Part shown: one piece after another, positions 8,195 to 15,463 of the stretch | Numbering within the stretch: the first letter of the stretch is position 1 | Layout of the letters: every line of letters starts with the position of its first letter | Assembly (NCBI GenBank): GCA_902836505.1 | Contig: CADFQU010000003.1 | Span: 1 to 18,225, forward strand | Direction: 5' to 3' | Origin: Streptococcaceae bacterium | GTDB lineage: Bacteria; Bacillota; Bacilli; Lactobacillales; Streptococcaceae | Length of the DNA stretch: 18,225 nt | Translations under genes and position numbers: made by a program | The notes under the pieces: generated by a model | What the model was told of the DNA's origin: nothing | Databases searched by the model: none | Seen by the model: the letters and a program-made list of their open reading frames with translations, nothing else

Positions 8195-8806
8195 TTAAGA
8201 AACCACTTTAGACCGAATTGTTTCATAGACGGGTTGAAAAATATCATTGACAAAGAAATGCCACAAGCCCAGTAAAACAAAGAAAAATAAAGCTGGAACG
8301 AAATGGGTGACAACCCCAAGAAGAAAGGTCCCCAAGAGAAACTTCGTCACTGCACGAATATCAAGAAAAGCACCAATAAAGCTCAACTTCAAGCTATTGA
8401 GATAGGACAACTCAAAATGGACCTGAAGCTTGAGGTAGACTGCAAAAGTCAGGGGAGCCACCAATAATAAAATTAAATTAACCAATAAGATAAAAATCTG
8501 AAATAGGGACAAGTGGGGCAATTGAATCATCAGATACATGCCATAAACAAGAATGGCTTCGATTAAAAAAAATGTATAGAAAACCTGGTTGGCACGACGG
8601 AAGTTCTCTTTATAGAGGGACCAAGCTTCAGACCAACCATATTGCTTGTAATCAGATCCATGTTCGGCATATAGACTCATAATCGTTGCGCTAGCTGGCC
8701 CAAATCCAAATAAGATTCCTCCACAAAAAGTTAGCGCCCAAAAAATTCCTGTTGCCAGCATGGCTAAGTAAACTCTTGTAAAAATAAATTCAATCATTCT
8801 TCCCAT
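8195..8806 (-). CDS. YesL-like membrane protein (DUF624)
   Basis: Integral membrane protein of 203 aa with about five hydrophobic segments and few charged residues between them. The N-terminal hydrophobic stretch carries FCGGILFGFGPASATIMSLY, resembling the conserved start of the DUF624/YesL family. No enzymatic motif is seen. YesL homologues usually sit beside YesMN-type two-component systems and sugar ABC transporters of the Lpl/Yte type, and their molecular role is not established. It is the first gene of the regulator operon. GGAG lies 7 nt before the ATG, and a promoter about 90 nt upstream. It could be an accessory subunit of the sensor kinase, which is only an inference. Confidence 0.85.
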   Translation of the reverse strand: MGRMIEFIFTRVYLAMLATGIFWALTFCGGILFGFGPASATIMSLYAEHGSDYKQYGWSEAWSLYKENFRRANQVFYTFFLIEAILVYGMYLMIQLPHLSLFQIFILLVNLILLLVAPLTFAVYLKLQVHFELSYLNSLKLSFIGAFLDIRAVTKFLLGTFLLGVVTHFVPALFFFVLLGLWHFFVNDIFQPVYETIRSKVVS

Positions 8807-8893
8807 AATTTGTCTCCATATTCATTTGCTGTAGAGGGGAACTTCAATCAAGTTAGTATAGTTTCCCTAGTACAAATGATGATTATATCCTAT

Positions 8894-8923
8894 ATTATAG
8901 CACATTTCCCCTGATGCTTTCGA
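8894..8923 (-). promoter_or_regulatory. Promoter of the YesL-kinase-regulator operon
   Basis: A perfect TATAAT (8894-8899) carries an extended TG one base upstream (TGCTATAAT). TCGAAA (8918-8923, 4 of 6 consensus) lies 18 nt away. A second TATAAT follows at 8882-8887, giving a possible alternative start. The leader is about 80 nt. No good cre site is seen here. Confidence 0.7.
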
Positions 8924-8940
8924 TTCTAAATCATCAACAG

Positions 8941-8976
8941 AAAAGACTTTGAAGTACGAAGACCTCAAAGTCTTTT
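8941..8976 (-). terminator. Terminator after the ABC transporter operon
   Basis: A perfect 12-bp stem (8941-8952 with 8965-8976) extends inward by about three more pairs, including a G-U, to leave a six-base CTTCGT loop on the RNA. It ends in TTTTCTG on the minus strand. It lies 26 nt past the binding-protein stop and 18 nt before the regulator-operon -35, so it insulates the two operons. Confidence 0.88.
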
Positions 8977-9002
8977 AATAGACTTAAGCAAGTATTGTTA
9001 GC

Positions 9003-10484
9003 TTATTTCTTAGCAGCAAGGTACTCATCGTATTGTTTTTGAATTTCATCCAATACTTTTTGGTAGGCACCTTCTGATTTCAATTTTTCAAGCATCTTAG
9101 GAATTTCAACTTCAGGATCTACTGTACCTGTATTGATGGCACTTGTGAATTGGTTCAAAGTGTTAGTAAGGGCAGTGATTTCTGATTTCACGTTTTCAGT
9201 GTTGAAGATGAATCCAAGTGCTGGAGATTCTTTTGCAGTTTCCAAGTCTTTCTTAGATTGTGCAATTTGCTCATCCGTTACGTTTTCGTTGATGTAAAGG
9301 ATCCAGTTGTTACCAGTGTTCCATCCAGACATGTGAGTATTTCCGTTGTAGCCATCCAAGACTTTCACACGGTTTTCTTTACCTTCAACTTTTTCCCAGT
9401 TCTTGCCTTCTGGACCATAAACAAGACCGTTCAAGAGTTCTGGGTTTGTATTCAAGAGGTTCAATACTTCCATTGCTTTTTCTTTGTTCTTAGAGTTGTT
9501 TGAGATGACAAAGTTTGCAACTTGAGTAGTGTTGTTCTTCTTGTAAAGTTGAGTGAATGGTTTGATCTCGATCTTACGGTTTGCTACACGAGTAAGCAAG
9601 CTGTTACCGTAGTCAGCAGGTCCTACTGTTTCTTCACGTACCAACCAAGTATCTTGAGAAAGGTCATATCCAGTGTCGCTTGTAGCTACGTCTTTTGGAA
9701 TGTAACCAGCTTCATAGTATTTATGAAGAGTCTTCAAGTTTTCAACATAACGTGGAATAGTGTAACGGTCAACGATCTTAGTGGTGTCACCTTGCAAATC
9801 GACAACGAATGGAAGTCCATCTACTGCAATGTAATCGAAGTCATCAGAAGGTCCACCATAGCTCTTGTTCATTGCGAATGGAACAACGTTTGGATCTTTT
9901 TCTTTGATCGCTTTCAAGACTGGTTCAAGAGAAGCATAGTCTTTTACGTTTGAGATGTCGATACCATATTTTTCAAGAAGTGGTCCGTTGAAGGCAAAGT
10001 TTTGTGAAGATGCAACGTTGGCTGCAACTGGAACAGCATAGATCTTGCCGTTTACAGTATTCCCTTTGATGTAAGCTGGGTCAAGTGCTTCATAGAGCTC
10101 TTTTCCTTCTTTCTTGTACAAGTCTGTCAAGTCAGCGTAAGCACCTTTTTGAGCGTTGATAACATAGTTGTTTGCGAAAGCAATATCGTAGTTTTCACCA
10201 GATGAAATGATAACGTTCATTTTCTTGTCATAGTCACCCCAACCAAGGTATTGGATGTCTAATTTAACACCAGCTTTTTCTTCGATGATCTTGTTAGCAT
10301 TTTCTAACAAGGTATCCAAGTTATCCGGTTTGTCACCGATTTGGTACATTTTGATAACTGTTTTACCGTCTTCACTCTTAGATGATTTTTGGTTATCACC
10401 TGTCAAGTTACCACAAGCAGCAAGAGTTGCTCCAAGTGCGAGAACGCTAGCAGAAGCTAAAGCATATTTTTTCCAATTTTTCAT
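9003..10484 (-). CDS. ABC transporter substrate-binding lipoprotein, NgtS-like
   Basis: Extracellular lipid-anchored sugar-binding protein, 493 aa from the chosen start. The signal peptide is MKNWKKYALASAS followed by a hydrophobic core, with lipobox LAAC and Cys24 as the modified residue. The body is a family-1 type binding fold, and the last ~140 residues resemble the DUF3502 domain found in Lpl-type proteins. An upstream in-frame start would add 12 residues, but the ATG at 10482-10484 has AAGGAG 8 nt upstream and gives a proper signal peptide. Length and gene order (permease, permease, binding protein) match pneumococcal NgtS, which binds N-glycan fragments, as I recall. The 63-nt gap before it and the strong ribosome binding site suit higher expression than the permeases. 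The ligand is inferred, not shown. Confidence 0.9.
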   Translation of the reverse strand: MKNWKKYALASASVLALGATLAACGNLTGDNQKSSKSEDGKTVIKMYQIGDKPDNLDTLLENANKIIEEKAGVKLDIQYLGWGDYDKKMNVIISSGENYDIAFANNYVINAQKGAYADLTDLYKKEGKELYEALDPAYIKGNTVNGKIYAVPVAANVASSQNFAFNGPLLEKYGIDISNVKDYASLEPVLKAIKEKDPNVVPFAMNKSYGGPSDDFDYIAVDGLPFVVDLQGDTTKIVDRYTIPRYVENLKTLHKYYEAGYIPKDVATSDTGYDLSQDTWLVREETVGPADYGNSLLTRVANRKIEIKPFTQLYKKNNTTQVANFVISNNSKNKEKAMEVLNLLNTNPELLNGLVYGPEGKNWEKVEGKENRVKVLDGYNGNTHMSGWNTGNNWILYINENVTDEQIAQSKKDLETAKESPALGFIFNTENVKSEITALTNTLNQFTSAINTGTVDPEVEIPKMLEKLKSEGAYQKVLDEIQKQYDEYLAAKK

Positions 10485-10547
10485 GAGAAAAACTCCTTTT
10501 TTATTTTTCTTTATTAACATTATGAAGGGTGGGCGAGAAAGGTTTGC

Positions 10548-11480
10548 TTACTCTTTCACACCACCGATGGTCAATCCTTTTACAAAGTAACGTTGGAAGA
10601 ACGGATAGAGGATAGCGATTGGAACTGTTGCCACCACCACCATGGCCATCCGTCCAGTTTCCTTAGGAAGGGATTGGACCGCACCAGCGATTTGACTAGA
10701 TGCACCGACTGATTTAGAAATGTAATCCATATTATTTTGGATTTGCATCAGCAAGTATTGAAGGGGATAGAGATTTTCACTCTTGATGTAGAGGAGGGCG
10801 TTGAACCAGTCATTCCAGAAGCCGAGGGCTGTGAAGAGACTGATGGTCGCAATTCCTGGGAGAGAAAGTGGCAAACAGATCTGGAAGAAGATCCGTGTTT
10901 CACTGGCTCCATCTATCCGAGCAGACTCAAGAATGGCTTCTGGGATTGTCCGTTTGAAGAAGGTCCGCATCAAGATGATGTTAAAAGGACTCAATAACAT
11001 TGGAATGATGAGGGCTCCAACGGTATCTCCTAAATGAAGCAACTGAGTAGTAACGATATATCCTGGTACCATCCCTGCACTAAAGAGCATGCTCAAGAGG
11101 GCAAAGACAGTAAAGAAGTTTCTGTACTTAAAGGTTCTACGAGAGATCGCGTAGGCGTAGGTCGTTGTAATAAAGACATTACATGCTGTCCCTACAATCG
11201 TTACAAACAGGGTAATGAAGAGGGCTTGAAGAATCTTATCCTTAAATTGAACAAGGAAAAGATAGCCATCTGCACCAAACTTAGCAGGCCAAAATTGGAA
11301 GCCGTGAATTGCCAAACTTTGTTCATCTGTCAAGGAAATCATGACAACGAAGATGAAGGGCAAGATACAGGATAGCGCAACCAAGCCGACGATGCTACTA
11401 AAGAAGATGTCTGCTTTCTTACTGAAGGAGTGGATCCCAACATTATCAACTTTTTCTTTTTTAATTTTTGATTTTGCCAT
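10548..11480 (-). CDS. ABC transporter permease, LplC-type
   Basis: Membrane permease of the carbohydrate uptake family, 310 aa. After a charged N-terminus, TM1 spans about 24-49 and further hydrophobic segments follow at about 84-109, 121-150, 151-172 and beyond. The EAA loop that contacts the ATPase begins at Glu181 (EAILESARIDGASETR) and ends at Pro204. A 13-residue upstream extension is possible in frame, but AAAGGAGG stands 5-6 nt before the ATG at 11478-11480, so that start is chosen. The gene is 13 nt downstream of the partner permease and they would pair as a heterodimer. It resembles pneumococcal SP_0091-type proteins from memory. Confidence 0.92.
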   Translation of the reverse strand: MAKSKIKKEKVDNVGIHSFSKKADIFFSSIVGLVALSCILPFIFVVMISLTDEQSLAIHGFQFWPAKFGADGYLFLVQFKDKILQALFITLFVTIVGTACNVFITTTYAYAISRRTFKYRNFFTVFALLSMLFSAGMVPGYIVTTQLLHLGDTVGALIIPMLLSPFNIILMRTFFKRTIPEAILESARIDGASETRIFFQICLPLSLPGIATISLFTALGFWNDWFNALLYIKSENLYPLQYLLMQIQNNMDYISKSVGASSQIAGAVQSLPKETGRMAMVVVATVPIAILYPFFQRYFVKGLTIGGVKE

Positions 11481-11493
11481 GGTATCCTCCTTT

Positions 11494-12423
11494 CTAAAAG
11501 AGCGCTGCATTCTTATCAATCCGACGTGCTACAATATTAGAAAGTAAAACGAGAATCAATCCGACAACTGATTGGTAAAGACCAGCCGCTGCGGCCATCG
11601 CAATATCCCCTGATTTAGCAAGTCCGTTGTAGACATAGACATCAATTACGTTTGTCACACTATAAAGAGCACCTGAGTTATGTGGGATTTGGTAGAACAA
11701 TCCAAAGTCAGCACGGAAGATATTTCCGATGGCAAGGATGGTCAAAACCGTAATCAAGGAAGCCAACTGAGGAATGGTAATGTGGCGAATTCGCTGCCAC
11801 TTAGATGCTCCATCCACTGTTGCTGCTTCGTAGAAGGTTGGATCAATTCCCATGATGGTTGCATAGTACATAACACTGCTATAACCAAAGCCTTTCCAGA
11901 TTCCTAAGAAGAGGAGAAGCGCTGGCCAAATGGCAACCTCTGTATAGAAGTTGATTCCTTTCATCCCAAGTGATGTTAAGATATGGTTAATCAAGCCTTT
12001 ATCAACGTTTAAGAAGGCATCTGTAAAGAAGCTGATGATAACCCATGACAAGAAATAGGGGAACAACATTGATGTTTGAAACACTTTAACCAACCGTTTG
12101 GAACGCATTTCACTAAAGATGATGGCAATCCCAACGGAAACAATCAAGCCCAAGAAAATAAAGGCTAGGTTGTAAAGGACGGTATTTCTTGTAATGATAT
12201 AAGCATCTTTAGAACTAAAGAGGAATTTGAAGTTATCAAATCCTACCCACTTACTCTTCATTACACTATCAATAAATCCCTCTCCGGTGATATGATAGTC
12301 TTTAAATGCGACAACGTTTCCCAAAACAGGTATGTAGAAGAATAAAATCAACCACGCTGCACCTGGTAAAACCATCAAGAAGAAAATAAGATTTTCTCTC
12401 AAGGTCTTAACAAACTTTTTCAT
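11494..12423 (-). CDS. ABC transporter permease, LplB-type
   Basis: First gene of the transporter operon, 309 aa. Hydrophobic segments lie near residues 11-40, 79-104, 114-134, 162-185, 221-235 and 272-298. The EAA loop is EAATVDGASKWQRIRHI starting at Glu199, with Pro218 at its end. It forms the membrane channel with the next gene. The ribosome binding site GGGGGGAG lies 4-5 nt before the ATG. The promoter and cre site are just upstream. No ATP-binding subunit follows anywhere in the operon, which is usual for this family in streptococci, where a shared MsmK/RafK-type ATPase serves several importers. Confidence 0.92.
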   Translation of the reverse strand: MKKFVKTLRENLIFFLMVLPGAAWLILFFYIPVLGNVVAFKDYHITGEGFIDSVMKSKWVGFDNFKFLFSSKDAYIITRNTVLYNLAFIFLGLIVSVGIAIIFSEMRSKRLVKVFQTSMLFPYFLSWVIISFFTDAFLNVDKGLINHILTSLGMKGINFYTEVAIWPALLLFLGIWKGFGYSSVMYYATIMGIDPTFYEAATVDGASKWQRIRHITIPQLASLITVLTILAIGNIFRADFGLFYQIPHNSGALYSVTNVIDVYVYNGLAKSGDIAMAAAAGLYQSVVGLILVLLSNIVARRIDKNAALF

Positions 12424-12453
12424 CTGACTCCCCCCTTTGTCATTTTATTTTTT

Positions 12454-12467
12454 TGGTAACGTTTACA
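12454..12467 (-). promoter_or_regulatory. CcpA cre site over the transporter start site
   Basis: On the minus strand TGTAAACGTTACCA matches TGWAANCGNTNWCA at 13 of 14 positions. It begins seven bases downstream of the TATAAT, so it covers the expected transcription start and first 13 bases. Bound CcpA would block initiation or early elongation. This suggests the transporter is shut off when a preferred sugar is present. Confidence 0.8.
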
Positions 12468-12473
12468 TTTTTT

Positions 12474-12502
12474 ATTATAAAACTCTATGAAAACTTTTTC
12501 AA
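12474..12502 (-). promoter_or_regulatory. Promoter of the ABC transporter operon
   Basis: TTGAAA (12497-12502, 5 of 6) and a perfect TATAAT (12474-12479) are 17 nt apart. It is the best promoter in the window by consensus. The leader is about 44 nt. It follows the GH20 terminator, so the transporter is a separate transcription unit from the glycosidase genes. Confidence 0.85.
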
Positions 12503-12531
12503 ACTCCTAATTATAGAAAAAATTCTACAAA
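12489..12531 (-). promoter_or_regulatory. Possible activator repeats upstream of the transporter promoter
   Basis: Two similar A/T-rich blocks stand 28 nt apart on the minus strand: TTTGTAGAATTTTTTC (12516-12531) and TTTGAAAAAGTTTTC (12489-12503), the second overlapping the -35. AraC-type activators often use direct repeats placed this way. The first block also holds a TAGAA/TTCTA inverted repeat. The sequence is A/T-rich, so the match could be chance. Confidence 0.2.
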
Positions 12532-12557
12532 TTTATGACATAGCCTTAAAAATGGAG

Positions 12558-12597
12558 AAAAAAGGAGAAGAAATGTCTCCATCGGACATCTTTCTCC
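12558..12597 (-). terminator. Terminator after the GH20 gene
   Basis: An imperfect hairpin pairs GGAGAA with TTCTCC and then ATGTC with GACAT around a small internal loop (12585-12597 with 12564-12577). It is followed by TTTTTT at 12558-12563 on the minus strand. It starts 39 nt after the GH20 stop and lies upstream of the transporter promoter. Confidence 0.75.
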
Positions 12598-12635
12598 TCT
12601 TTCAACAGCATTTTCTTTAAAGACACCCTTTTGAA

Positions 12636-14516
12636 TTAGGTCGTATAAATAGTCGAAGCTGTTGCAATGGTATGCCACTGGTTAGCCGTTGTGGCTGCGA
12701 AGTCCTTATCTCCGTAGAAATCATTAAATGGCAAGATCTCTACTTCTAGTTCGTCGATACGAGAGATTTCGCCTGCTAGGTAGTTTTCAATACGGCTTTC
12801 TGCTCGCTTAATCCGTTGCAAGAGCCCACCCATACGGATATCTACTGTATCCAAACCAAAGACCTTGTTTTCTTTCAACCATTGCTGGCTAAAGAGTTTG
12901 TGGAAGGTTTCAATCTGGCTTCTGAGTTTTGGCAATTCTTCTCTGGCGATTTGTTGCAAACTCTCTTTATCATCTGCTTGATAAGCTTCCCGAATGCGGC
13001 GTCCTACATCTACTTTACTACTTAAAATAGCATTCAACTGAGCCTGAGTCTCAAAGAGATAAGCGTAGACTCCAGCTTTTTCTTTAATGTCAGACAGAAT
13101 CTCAGCTGCCTTAGCAAAGTGGGGTTTGTCCTGTTCAGGAGTCATGTGCTTGTCAAGGATTGGGCAAAGAACATCTTGATAAAAGACATAGCGGTTAGGA
13201 TTGATGCCACTGAGATTGTCTGGTAGATATGGTAAGAGGTTGGCCAAATCCAGCTGCATAAAGTCCTCAGCTGATAGACCTGTATTGGTCTTTAAGTGAG
13301 CAGACAAGCGTTCTAAATCATTACGATAGCTGAGTTCTGCCCAGATTTGCAAGCTCGGTAAAATAGAGAACTGGGCTGTTTCACCACCATTATCTCCCCA
13401 ACCAGTCACAATGACTTCTTTGATTTGATTGGCACGGCAGGCTTTATTAGCTTCGACTGCGATGAGACGACTGAAATGGTTATGAGGCGTGAAACCAATC
13501 CACTTCCAAGCACCACCTGCAAAGGCGATATCCTGGCTAATCTTGTGGTGGTTACGGAAGTTCCGGTTGTATTTTTCCTCACTATCTTGGTAATAATCCC
13601 AGTAAACCAAAGTCACACGGTCTTTGAGACGGTCTAGATAAACACGTGTTTCCTCTGGAATCTCCACATCGCGGTCATACTGACCATCTGCTGACATGAG
13701 CTTGAAGAACATATCGCTCCACATCTGGCAGTGGAAACCATACTTGTCTGCGATATCCAGCACGCGCTCCAAGTGTTGGCACATAAGGAGACTACGATCA
13801 ACCACACCGTTTAGGATGAGGTAGCGTCCCAAACCAACTAGGTGAGCTTCGTCCATTCCGATATTGACCTTGCGAGTCTGTAGCTTAGATAGCGTCGCAA
13901 ACATGCCATCAATCAGGTCATAAACCTTTTCTTCGCCAATGAGGAGAATGTCCTCAACATCACGAAGTTGCTGGACTTCTTTGACACTCCATTTGACAAA
14001 GGCTGACAAGTGGGCCAAGGTCTGGATACATGGTACAAAAGTCATATCAAACTGCTGGGCGTAGGCTTCAATTTCCTGTAACTCTTCAGCAGAATAAGCT
14101 CCACGGAAATAGCCAAAGTAAGGTTGTCCCTCGATTTGATAGGTATCTTCCATATAGAGTTCAAAAGTTGAGTAGCCCATGAGAGCTAAGACCTCAATCA
14201 TCTGCTTGGCAGAGGTGACATTCATTACAGCATTACGGGAACAATCCGCCATGTATGCTAAATCTTCATAAGCCGCTTGTTCTTCAATCTCTACCTTATC
14301 ACCTTCTACCAAAGCTGTTACTAGCACTGACAAGGCACGGTAGAGTTGGTGAGGTTTGTCATAAGTCAATTGATACTTTCCGCCCTCACCCTTGATAGAA
14401 ATAGAAGATTGATCAGACTGGGTGACTGCCACTTCTACATTGGGTAGAGAAATGTGCTTTTTTAATGCTTCGATAGATTGGGCTTGTTTGGGACTAAGTC
14501 CTGTAAAAATTACCAT
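12636..14516 (-). CDS. Cytoplasmic GH20 beta-N-acetylhexosaminidase, GH20C-like
   Basis: Exo-beta-hexosaminidase of 626 aa, expected to remove terminal beta-linked GlcNAc or GalNAc from imported glycans. An N-terminal GH20b-type domain (about 1-85) precedes the catalytic barrel. The GH20 acid/base pair Asp222-Glu223 stands in NIGMDEAHL, and WSDMF and [10 protein letters not shown] are typical later barrel segments. There is no signal peptide, LPXTG or repeat, so it is cytoplasmic and differs from secreted StrH. Length matches pneumococcal GH20C as I recall. The ATG overlaps the ROK stop (ATGGTAA), with AGGAGG 7 nt upstream, so translation is coupled. It is the last gene before a terminator. 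Exact linkage preference cannot be read from sequence. Confidence 0.9.
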   Translation of the reverse strand: MVIFTGLSPKQAQSIEALKKHISLPNVEVAVTQSDQSSISIKGEGGKYQLTYDKPHQLYRALSVLVTALVEGDKVEIEEQAAYEDLAYMADCSRNAVMNVTSAKQMIEVLALMGYSTFELYMEDTYQIEGQPYFGYFRGAYSAEELQEIEAYAQQFDMTFVPCIQTLAHLSAFVKWSVKEVQQLRDVEDILLIGEEKVYDLIDGMFATLSKLQTRKVNIGMDEAHLVGLGRYLILNGVVDRSLLMCQHLERVLDIADKYGFHCQMWSDMFFKLMSADGQYDRDVEIPEETRVYLDRLKDRVTLVYWDYYQDSEEKYNRNFRNHHKISQDIAFAGGAWKWIGFTPHNHFSRLIAVEANKACRANQIKEVIVTGWGDNGGETAQFSILPSLQIWAELSYRNDLERLSAHLKTNTGLSAEDFMQLDLANLLPYLPDNLSGINPNRYVFYQDVLCPILDKHMTPEQDKPHFAKAAEILSDIKEKAGVYAYLFETQAQLNAILSSKVDVGRRIREAYQADDKESLQQIAREELPKLRSQIETFHKLFSQQWLKENKVFGLDTVDIRMGGLLQRIKRAESRIENYLAGEISRIDELEVEILPFNDFYGDKDFAATTANQWHTIATASTIYTT

Positions 14517-15379
14517 TGGTTTTCCTCCTGTAACCAGTTGACAAGGGCACCGTAGAGATTGGCATCTGCCTGATAGGTGCAGGCTTGGATGACTGGCGCA
14601 ATTGTATACTCTTCATATCTTTCGACAAAAGCATCTACTGCTTTTTGCACCCCTTTGATAAAATCTGGATTCTGACTGATAGAGCCTCCTAGGCTAATGA
14701 CATCTGGGTCGATCAGATACTGAATATTGAGTAGTCCTTGAGCAAGATTGCGGTTCATGCGCTCAATGGCTTCTTGACAAAGGACATTGTTTGCTGCAGC
14801 CTCTTGGTAAATCTTACGACCGTCCCAATCGGATTGACCAGATTTTTCATTCACATAGCGAACCATACTTCCAGTTGACGCCAGTTGCGACCAGTTATTG
14901 AGTTTCTCAGTTGGTGCAAGAGTCGTCATGTAGCCAAACTCACCACCCAAGCCATGGCGACCACGGTGTAGTTTCCCATTGATCATCATAGCCCCGCCAA
15001 TCCCTGTGCCAATGACAACACAGGCTGCATTTTCAATCTCGGGATGAGCTAGCAGTTCACTAAGTCCAACACAGTTGGCATCATTTTCTAGATGGACAGG
15101 TAGCTGGTGATGAGCAAGGGCCTCATACCATGAAAAACCATGGATATAAGGAATGGCACTAATCCCCTCAATCACTCCTGTTTCTTGATTGACCGCACCT
15201 GGCACACTCATAGCAATCCCACGATAGTCCTGTTCTGACAAGCGTTGGTCCAACCAAGCCAACAAATCTTCTAGAGTTTCTGGAGTTGGGGTGCTGGTCT
15301 TATCTAAAATCTTTCCATCAGGAGTTAGACTAGCAAACTTAATGCCAGTCCCTCCGATATCAATTGTTGCAATGGTCAT
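14510..15379 (-). CDS. ROK-family sugar kinase
   Basis: Cytoplasmic kinase of 289 aa that would phosphorylate a hexose released by neighbouring glycosidases. The ATP-binding phosphate loop DIGGTG is at residues 7-12, the catalytic Asp100 in LENDAN, and GTGIGG at 124-129. The usual ROK zinc motif CxCGxxGCxE is absent; the region after [13 protein letters not shown] carries no such cysteines. No helix-turn-helix is present, so it is a kinase rather than a ROK repressor. A TTG five codons upstream could extend it, but AGGTG lies 6 nt before the ATG at 15377-15379, which I chose. Substrate could be mannose, GlcNAc or glucose; context favours mannose or an N-acetylhexosamine, with low certainty. 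The stop overlaps the GH20 start. Confidence 0.88.
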   Translation of the reverse strand: MTIATIDIGGTGIKFASLTPDGKILDKTSTPTPETLEDLLAWLDQRLSEQDYRGIAMSVPGAVNQETGVIEGISAIPYIHGFSWYEALAHHQLPVHLENDANCVGLSELLAHPEIENAACVVIGTGIGGAMMINGKLHRGRHGLGGEFGYMTTLAPTEKLNNWSQLASTGSMVRYVNEKSGQSDWDGRKIYQEAAANNVLCQEAIERMNRNLAQGLLNIQYLIDPDVISLGGSISQNPDFIKGVQKAVDAFVERYEEYTIAPVIQACTYQADANLYGALVNWLQEENQW

Positions 15380-15392
15380 TGCTTTCACCTGC

Positions 15393-15435
15393 AAAAAGGA
15401 GCGAATCAGCAGTTGGTTCTTACTTTTTCGCTCCT
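15393..15435 (-). terminator. Internal terminator or attenuator between GH38 and ROK
   Basis: AGGAGCGAA pairs perfectly with TTCGCTCCT (15427-15435 with 15397-15405). The stem can extend outward by four more pairs, two of them G-U. A 21-nt loop separates the arms, and TTTTT follows on the minus strand. It lies between the GH38 stop and the ROK ribosome binding site, inside what otherwise looks like one operon. It would lower ROK and GH20 output relative to GH38 and GH125. Confidence 0.65.
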
Positions 15436-15463
15436 CCTTTCTGTTTATGTTTACTTTTTGAAA

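Noticed and set aside
10485..10520. Twelve-residue N-terminal extension of the binding lipoprotein
   Set aside because: It would disrupt the signal peptide, and the ribosome binding site serves the later ATG.
11481..11519. Thirteen-residue extension of the LplC-type permease
   Set aside because: It would overlap the upstream permease gene, and the strong AAAGGAGG fits the later ATG.
12636..14516. Secreted StrH-like surface hexosaminidase
   Set aside because: No signal peptide, no cell-wall anchor and no duplicated GH20 domains.
15380..15394. TTG start five codons upstream for the ROK kinase
   Set aside because: It lies directly at the hairpin T-run, and the ATG has its own AGGTG.
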